Positions 6,545-11,034 of a stretch of 11,034 bases of DNA are shown here, in pieces. The position numbers were made by a program, and so were the translations under genes. The stretch covers positions 1-11,034 of the forward strand of contig CAJWHX010000072.1 of assembly GCA_913040875.1 (NCBI GenBank). The letters are read 5' to 3'. Numbering within the stretch: position 1 is the first letter of the stretch; each line of letters begins with the position of its first letter. The stretch is from an uncultured Pseudomonadota bacterium. GTDB lineage: Bacteria; Myxococcota; UBA796. Below the pieces are notes generated by a model that worked only from the letters and a program-made list of their open reading frames with translations, ran no database searches and was not told where the DNA came from.

Positions 6545-7546
6545 ATGAAATACCCTACTCTTCTAGCATTGTTTGCACTGTCGACCGCCTGTACCAACGA
6601 TGAACCCAAGCCAGAGCAAGGCGACTTACCCACAGACACAGGAACGGAAGAAGATACCGGTGGGGTCGTCGATTGTGATGCGACTGTCTCTAGTACTCCC
6701 TCAGTAGATCTGCCATCATCCAGTTGGTTTTTCCGTGATGCTGTAGAACTGACCTTTGATGAAGTCAATGTGGCTCTGGATTTGACACTCACCGACAGTA
6801 GCGGTTCCGACGTCCCCGTTGGCTATGAGTGGAATGAGTCTCGAGAGATTGCTCACGTTCTACCAGAGTCGGGTACCTGGATGGGTGATGAAGACTACAC
6901 ATTGGTTGCCAGTTTCTGCGGAACCAGTGAAACATTGACCTTTGGCACCTCAGAGTATGGTTTGCCTCTCGAATCGGATGCGGATTCACTAGTTGGCAAC
7001 ACCTACAACATCGATCTGGCTTCTGCAGAGTACACACACCCTCCGGGAATTGGTACCCTGCTGTCGCAAAACATCGATCAACCACTGCTCTTCGGCATTG
7101 AAGCCTCAAATGGTTCCTCCTTAGACTTCATCGCCGCTCTAGGAATGTATACCAACACGGGTGGGATTGAACAAACCACTGGGTTGTGGACCTTCCCAGG
7201 CGCAGATTTTTCCAGTGCTCCTTACTTTGATGCATATGCTGAAACCTTAGAGATTCAGTATGGCTCAATCGAAATTCCAATCTTTGATTTTGAAATTTCT
7301 GGAACCTTCTCCGCCGACGCACAAAAAATGGGATTCGCACACTTTGAGGGGCTTGGAGATACACGTGGAATCTCAGCCGAACTAGGGACAGGTGACGAAA
7401 ACATGCTATGTAATTTATTAGCGAACAGTGGTGAGGGATGCGTAGCCTGTCCAAACGCCACTGGCGATGAGAAGTTCTGCGTATTCCTCGCCGGCGATAT
7501 AGAAGAAGTGCTCATGGTGCCCAACCTTATACTTGAAGATATGTAA
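6545..7546 (+). CDS. Secreted lipoprotein with an Ig-like N-terminal domain, function unknown
   Basis: This 333-residue protein has a clear lipoprotein signal, MKYPTLLALFALSTAC, with Cys16 in the lipobox LSTAC. An acidic Thr/Asp/Gly linker follows (about 20-41, including DTGTEEDTGG). Residues about 47-135 resemble a bacterial Ig-like fold of the SbsA/Big_5 type: a Pro-rich start, ELTFDEVN, a strand with DSSGSDVPV, then an ESGTW...DYTLVASFC ending. The remaining 200 residues form a soluble beta-rich region I do not recognise, with a late cysteine cluster (CNLLANSGEGCVACPN and a nearby FCVF) likely making disulfides. GAGG sits 5 bases before the ATG. It is the first gene of a closely packed set with the hydroxylase and flippase-like genes, so it may be co-expressed with membrane-lipid functions. 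Confidence 0.75.
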   Translation: MKYPTLLALFALSTACTNDEPKPEQGDLPTDTGTEEDTGGVVDCDATVSSTPSVDLPSSSWFFRDAVELTFDEVNVALDLTLTDSSGSDVPVGYEWNESREIAHVLPESGTWMGDEDYTLVASFCGTSETLTFGTSEYGLPLESDADSLVGNTYNIDLASAEYTHPPGIGTLLSQNIDQPLLFGIEASNGSSLDFIAALGMYTNTGGIEQTTGLWTFPGADFSSAPYFDAYAETLEIQYGSIEIPIFDFEISGTFSADAQKMGFAHFEGLGDTRGISAELGTGDENMLCNLLANSGEGCVACPNATGDEKFCVFLAGDIEEVLMVPNLILEDM

Positions 7547-7564
7547 ACTCCGTAGGAACTGACG

Positions 7565-8347
7565 ATGTTGTCCACACTCAGTGTTGCCCAGATTCAAATT
7601 TTGTGTCACGGTGCAGCACTGGGTTTTTTTCTGGTCTTGGGGCAGATGATATCTCGCAATCAGCAGCCCTTAATCCGTCGAGACCTATTGGTGAACATTG
7701 GAACAGGACTCGGGATATTGATCGTTATCAAACCCTTGATGGTATGGGCGAACTCAGTACTGTCGTTGCATTTAGTATCACTAAAATCCTTGCCGGTGGT
7801 GTTACAGTTTGTACTGGCTTTCATCGCTCTAGACTTTACTCGATATTGGCTGCATTACATGCACCACAGAGTCCCCTTCTTCTGGCAGTTCCACCGAGTA
7901 CACCACTCAAGCGCCACTCTAGATGCGACCAGTGGACTTCGTATGCACCTGTTCGACTTCATCCAACTCGCCTTGTTACCGACATTGTTGTTCTCGACCG
8001 TATTCGATATTCGTTCCTGGTCTGAGTGGATGCTTCCCTCTGTCCTTCTGGTTGGTACTTTTTTCGATGCCTTCCAACACGCCAACATTCGATTTGATAT
8101 CGAACATCCTCTGGGAAAGATGTGGCACAAGCTACTCAACAACCCACACTTCCACGCGTGGCATCACGTACGAGATGTCGAAGGTCAAGATGGCAATTAC
8201 GGCAATGTACTGCTCATTTGGGATCGCACCTTTGGAACAGACGTCACGCAAGATCAATTACCTGATGCACTTGGGCTCAACATCTCCCAAGCGTTGCACA
8301 CTTCAGACCCTCTATCATTACAGTTGTTGCGTCGTCCTTCCGCTTAG
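7565..8347 (+). CDS. Fatty acid hydroxylase / sterol desaturase superfamily membrane enzyme
   Basis: This 260-residue integral membrane protein has the histidine clusters that bind the di-iron centre of the superfamily: HYMHH (97-101), HRVHH (110-114), QHANI (His172) and HFHAWHH (195-201). Family members use O2 to hydroxylate or desaturate lipids such as fatty acyl chains, sterols or carotenoids. Hydrophobic segments lie at about 13-30, 42-62, 73-93 and 132-170. The length is normal and the iron-ligand set appears complete, so it is probably active; the substrate is unknown. It begins 18 bases after the lipoprotein stop, with AGGA about 7 bases before the ATG, and is followed after 15 bases by the flippase-like gene. 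That suggests one operon acting on the envelope lipids. Confidence 0.88.
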   Translation: MLSTLSVAQIQILCHGAALGFFLVLGQMISRNQQPLIRRDLLVNIGTGLGILIVIKPLMVWANSVLSLHLVSLKSLPVVLQFVLAFIALDFTRYWLHYMHHRVPFFWQFHRVHHSSATLDATSGLRMHLFDFIQLALLPTLLFSTVFDIRSWSEWMLPSVLLVGTFFDAFQHANIRFDIEHPLGKMWHKLLNNPHFHAWHHVRDVEGQDGNYGNVLLIWDRTFGTDVTQDQLPDALGLNISQALHTSDPLSLQLLRRPSA

Positions 8348-8362
8348 TATAGACTGGTCTCC

Positions 8363-9373
8363 ATGACCAAATCCTTTCGCATTGTTGGAGTGCTGATCCT
8401 CACTCTTATCAGCATGTTCTTTGCCTTTAGAGGGATTGATGTTTCAGAGATGCTCAGTGGAATTCAACAAGCCAACCTTTGGTATTTTGGGTTGGTTTGT
8501 CTGGGATATCTCTGTGCCCATGCGCTTCGAACACTCCGATTGTGGCTACTTATTGGATATCGGGGCACGTATGGATCGATATTTTCCATAAACAGCATTG
8601 GATTTCTCGCCATCAATGTGATTCCACTTCGTATGGGAGAGTTCGTACGACCTTATTTATTGTCTGAGAAGGAGTACACCCCATTTGGAGAGGCAATGGT
8701 AGCGATCGTACTTGAACGATGGCTCGATATGATCATGCTGCTCATCATGCTCTTGGGACTTGGATGGTTTATTGATTTACCAAATGGGGTGGTCGTTCAA
8801 GGTATAGATATTCTAGCTGTCGGTCAAAAAACACTGGGAACCATGGTCTTTGTCGGATTCATTGGGCTTATTGGACTGATTGGATTTGGTGAGCCAATCC
8901 TCCATCCATTGAAAACACACAGTCATCCAATCCTCTCTAAGGGCGCATCGTTTGTTCTTTCATTGAGAGAAGGGGCCCATCGGCTATTCGCCCATCCTGT
9001 ATTGGCAGTACAAGCATTCTGTATTTCCTGTGCGGTATGGGGAACAACAATGGTGGCGATTTGGTTTGGTCTGCAGGGCTTCTCTGACTTTCCACACACA
9101 GTTGGAGTTGTTTGGTCCGTCTGGACCATTACACTGGTCGGCATGGTGGTCGCGCCCACTCCTGGATTTATTGGTGTCTATGAACTGTTTTGCGCAACAG
9201 CCCTCTGGCTTTGGGGAGTGGATAAAGTTGATGGCACTGCCTTTGCACTCACTTTGCACGCTTCTCAATTGTTGTTCACGGTCGCCATCGGTTCAATATT
9301 TGTACTGAGAGAAGGCATCAATCTTCGCAGCTTGGTCAACGACTCTCGTACCGATGTGGCTCCCGATGCTTAG
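8363..9373 (+). CDS. LPG-synthase-TM / flippase-like domain membrane protein
   Basis: This 336-residue polytopic membrane protein belongs to the family of the MprF flippase half (lysylphosphatidylglycerol synthase TM region, formerly UPF0104). The signature NVIPLRMGEFVRPYLLSEKE (about 85-104) and VLERWLDMIM (about 116-125) match the family's conserved 'N-x-x-P-x-R-x-G-E' and 'ER-x-x-D' blocks. About eight hydrophobic helices are visible, starting at about 7-23, and the C-terminus is short and polar. No LPG-synthase catalytic domain is attached, so it is a stand-alone version, inferred to move or handle a lipid or lipid-linked precursor; the substrate is unknown. It starts 15 bases after the hydroxylase stop, with no clear ribosome site, so translation may be coupled. 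It converges with the LRR-like gene, only 15 bases away. Confidence 0.85.
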   Translation: MTKSFRIVGVLILTLISMFFAFRGIDVSEMLSGIQQANLWYFGLVCLGYLCAHALRTLRLWLLIGYRGTYGSIFSINSIGFLAINVIPLRMGEFVRPYLLSEKEYTPFGEAMVAIVLERWLDMIMLLIMLLGLGWFIDLPNGVVVQGIDILAVGQKTLGTMVFVGFIGLIGLIGFGEPILHPLKTHSHPILSKGASFVLSLREGAHRLFAHPVLAVQAFCISCAVWGTTMVAIWFGLQGFSDFPHTVGVVWSVWTITLVGMVVAPTPGFIGVYELFCATALWLWGVDKVDGTAFALTLHASQLLFTVAIGSIFVLREGINLRSLVNDSRTDVAPDA

Positions 9374-9388
9374 TGCACGCTGCAGTGG

Positions 9389-10339
9389 TCATTGTAATCG
9401 GAACTTTTTCCAATCTCCGATAGATGCCATCGAAATTTGTCTTTTAGGAATCGGAGCATATCGTCTGGGAACTGCACGAACGATTTCCTCTTCGATCCAT
9501 TGATGAAACACCTCTGCCGTATCAGCAGACAACCACCTCACTGAAGCGAAGTGAAGTTTAAGCCATTCAGTCTGTATCAACTTTTTCGCCACTTCAAGTA
9601 GCACTTCTTGAACCGCAACAAAATGTATCTCTCGTGTCTTGAAGTGAGCAAAAATCGCAGCCTGCTCCGGAGATATATCTTTCAACCCCAAATATATCTT
9701 CGAGAAATTAATATCTTTCAACACAGTCAACGTTTCCAAATCCAAATGTGTCACACCTTCTAAATGCAATGATGAATACGCTCCCAGATGCTTTAGTCGA
9801 AAATTTGCTATGGCTTTCGCATGTTCAACCGTAAACATCGTAAGACCATTGAGATGCAACGAAGCAAATTGTTGACCGTTCGTCAACGCATGAAGAGCCT
9901 CGGGCTCAATGTGTGTCAACCCATTCAATTCGAATCCTGAACTCGGAACCTGACGTAGGATTTCAGCTGTCGGAACATCCAATGACTGTAAGCCATTGAG
10001 TTCAATCTCATGGGTGCAAATCATCGATGGATGCCCTAGATAGTCTCCCCAATCTCGGATCAACTCTGGATCTGTAGCAATATAATTGAGGTACTTCTCG
10101 TACAAGTAATTCTTCTGATAGCTATGCGGATCCCAGTCCAACAAATGGGATGCTTGAGTAGAATCTAGTTCTACAATACCATTGAGTGGCAAGTTGTAGT
10201 GGTCTGATGATGAAAGCCTGTCTCGAGAATATTTCAGTCCGGCTTGAATCGTTCTCTGTGCTTTACGATCAATATGTTGGACTTTATTAAGGTCTTCCAA
10301 GTTGTATGTACATGCCAATATTACACTCCACAATACCAT
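9389..10339 (-). CDS. LRR-like repeat protein, putative lipoprotein
   Basis: From the ATG at 10339 this is a 316-residue protein. GGAGG (10345-10349) lies 5 bases upstream, so this start is preferred over in-frame ATG 10354 or TTG 10375. The N-terminus MVLWSVILAC could be a very short lipoprotein signal (Cys10), although it lacks a basic residue. The body consists of about seven or eight imperfect repeats of 22-30 residues with the pattern L-x-L-N-G-[LVI]-x-x-[LI]...A-x-x-[LI]. Examples are ELNGLQSLDVPTAEILRQV, FELNGLTHIEPEALHAL, LHLNGLTMFTVEHAKAI and LHLEGVTHLDLETLTVL. Such solenoids usually mediate protein binding. The C-terminal 45 residues are basic and outside the repeats. Function is not recognised. 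The neighbouring minus-strand fragment at 10452 has the same repeat type. Confidence 0.6.
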   Translation of the reverse strand: MVLWSVILACTYNLEDLNKVQHIDRKAQRTIQAGLKYSRDRLSSSDHYNLPLNGIVELDSTQASHLLDWDPHSYQKNYLYEKYLNYIATDPELIRDWGDYLGHPSMICTHEIELNGLQSLDVPTAEILRQVPSSGFELNGLTHIEPEALHALTNGQQFASLHLNGLTMFTVEHAKAIANFRLKHLGAYSSLHLEGVTHLDLETLTVLKDINFSKIYLGLKDISPEQAAIFAHFKTREIHFVAVQEVLLEVAKKLIQTEWLKLHFASVRWLSADTAEVFHQWIEEEIVRAVPRRYAPIPKRQISMASIGDWKKFRLQ

Positions 10340-10344
10340 AGATA

Positions 10345-10349
10345 CCTCC
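10345..10349 (-). promoter_or_regulatory. Shine-Dalgarno deciding the LRR-like gene start
   Basis: GGAGG on the minus strand lies 5 bases before the ATG at 10339-10337. The other candidate starts (ATG at 10354, TTG at 10375) have no comparable motif, and the TTG lies inside the palindrome at 10357-10376. Confidence 0.6.
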
Positions 10350-10356
10350 GACATTT

Positions 10357-10376
10357 TTTGAGTCGGTTGACTCAAA
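10357..10376. promoter_or_regulatory. Perfect 8-bp-arm palindrome upstream of the LRR-like gene
   Basis: TTTGAGTC (10357-10364) and GACTCAAA (10369-10376) are perfect inverted arms around a four-base centre (GGTT). On the minus strand the element ends 7 bases before the Shine-Dalgarno sequence. It could be a dyad operator or, if transcribed, a leader hairpin close to the ribosome site. It lacks the T-run of a terminator on the gene's sense strand. Confidence 0.4.
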
Positions 10377-10451
10377 CATTTCTACGACAGTGTATTAGAC
10401 AACGATTTTTCTAATTGGTTCCACTCAGAGGCTAAATATTGTACACAAAAA

Positions 10452-10835
10452 TTATAGCCATTCTAATGCATAGAGCAGAAAGGTCAGATCCTCCATCGCA
10501 TCCTCAGCTTTCAAGTCGGAGCAATACACATGATCAAACGTGGCTTCATCATCACATATAGCAGTAGAATGCAACCGATTCTCTGGACGAATGTTTATTG
10601 TGACACTACGATCGATACCAGCAGACAGAACCCAATGATTCAAAAGATTCGCTTGCGGAGGTGTGATCACATCTCTTGCACCGATCATGTAGTGCCCTTC
10701 TGATTTATCTAGAAGAGCCAGTACAGCATCGTCCGAAATGTCTTTTAAATGTGGGAGTGCCACAGTAGGAACTTGCCATTGTTGTACAATGCTTGCCTGA
10801 TCGACGGATAAAGACTCCAATCCCAAAGACAAAGC
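10452..10835 (-). pseudogene. C-terminal remnant of a second LRR-like protein (5' end lost at a sequence join)
   Basis: The minus frame ending at the TAA at 10452-10454 encodes about 127 residues with the same repeat style as the gene at 9389: LSLGLESLSVDQASIVQQW, VALPHLKDISDDAVLALLD and ARDVITPPQANLLNHWV. It ends in a non-repeat tail, DAMEDLTFLLYALEWL. Upstream of about 10835 the same frame continues open to 11021 but becomes Arg/Ser/Cys-rich and loses the repeat pattern, while base composition jumps to about 65% GC, so the real 5' end is missing. It is probably a tandem paralogue of the downstream LRR-like gene, 112 bp away. The truncation may be an assembly artefact rather than a true pseudogene. 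Confidence 0.55.
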
Positions 10836-10848
10836 CCCGCCCGCCCAT
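10836..10848. other. Composition and frame breakpoint (probable chimeric join)
   Basis: Left of about 10835 the LRR-like frame has about 44% GC (28 of 60 in 10681-10740, 24 of 60 in 10741-10800). Right of it, 127 of 194 bases in 10841-11034 are G or C. The coding frame also shifts at this point. No inverted terminal repeat, direct repeat or tRNA is visible at the boundary. Confidence 0.55.
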
Positions 10849-11034
10849 GAGGTGAAGGTGCTTGCCGGAGCGCGACTGGGGCCGTTCCCGCAAGAAGACC
10901 ACGCGTGCCGAGTTGATGGTGTAGGGCTGCACGCCCGAAGTGTTGAGCAGTTTGGAGGCCTCCTGCATGCGAACGACCTCGTGGTACGACGACCGGCGGA
11001 TCTGCAGCATGCGATGCCCAAGGTGCACCTCCGC
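10836..11034 (-). CDS. GC-rich coding fragment of unknown function beyond a composition break
   Basis: From 11034 the minus strand (first frame) encodes about 65 residues with strongly G/C-ending codons, including HRMLQIRRSSYHEVVRMQE, ASKLLNTSGVQPYTINSAR and VVFLRERPQ. The codon choice differs sharply from every other gene in the window, and the fragment is in a different frame from the LRR remnant it abuts. I do not recognise the family. The complementary plus frame is also open here, as often happens in GC-rich DNA, but its codon use is less biased. Both ends are incomplete: the fragment runs off the window and is cut at the join. Confidence 0.4.

Noticed and set aside
10452..11021. A single 189-residue novel protein spanning the right end
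   Set aside because: The N-terminal third is Arg/Ser/Cys-rich, out of frame with the GC-biased codon pattern on that DNA, and joins LRR-like sequence exactly at the composition break.
10836..11034. Transposon or insertion sequence end at the right edge
   Set aside because: No terminal inverted repeat, target duplication or transposase motif is visible in the 199 bases present.

Overview
The window looks like a moderate-GC (mid-40s percent) bacterial chromosome segment from the Myxococcota/Bradymonadota-type deltaproteobacterial lineage. The evidence is indirect. Several secreted lipoproteins carry Asp/Thr/Gly-rich linkers, ASH (choice-of-anchor D), PPC-like and DUF2135/YfaP-like modules. There is also a large-type NAD-glutamate dehydrogenase, a secreted Shewanella-like PPP phosphatase, and apparent sigma-54 promoters in front of the lipoproteins. 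No marker gene fixes the taxon.

Layout from left to right. At 1-1257 (minus) is the N-terminal 419 residues of a large NAD-dependent glutamate dehydrogenase, cut by the window edge. At 1482-2378 (minus) is an exported metallophosphatase, divergent from a PmbA/TldE-like gene at 2433-3782 (plus). At 3873-5345 (minus) is an ASH-domain lipoprotein, divergent from a PPC-type lipoprotein at 5493-6467 (plus). Then comes a tight plus-strand cluster: an Ig-like lipoprotein (6545-7546), a fatty-acid hydroxylase/sterol-desaturase-family membrane enzyme (7565-8347) and an LPG-synthase-TM/flippase-like membrane protein (8363-9373). Convergent to it are an LRR-like putative lipoprotein (9389-10339, minus) and the C-terminal remnant of a second protein of the same repeat type (10452-about 10835, minus).

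The most interesting non-coding signal is a set of three sequences with sigma-54 (-24/-12) architecture, GG-N10-GC. Two lie interlocked and pointing away through each other in the 147-bp spacer between the divergent lipoprotein genes (5380-5395 plus; 5411-5426 minus). The third (6488-6503 plus) sits just before the Ig-like lipoprotein gene. Together they suggest that all three lipoproteins, and possibly the downstream membrane-lipid genes, form one sigma-54-dependent envelope regulon. No enhancer-binding activator gene is present in the window.

From about position 10836 to the right end, GC content jumps from about 44% to about 65% and the reading frame changes. The LRR remnant is fused to an unrelated GC-rich coding fragment. 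The simplest explanation is a chimeric assembly join; a genuine insertion or recombination boundary is the alternative. I found no tRNA, rRNA, CRISPR array or recognisable insertion sequence, and no gene-free stretch longer than about 300 bp.
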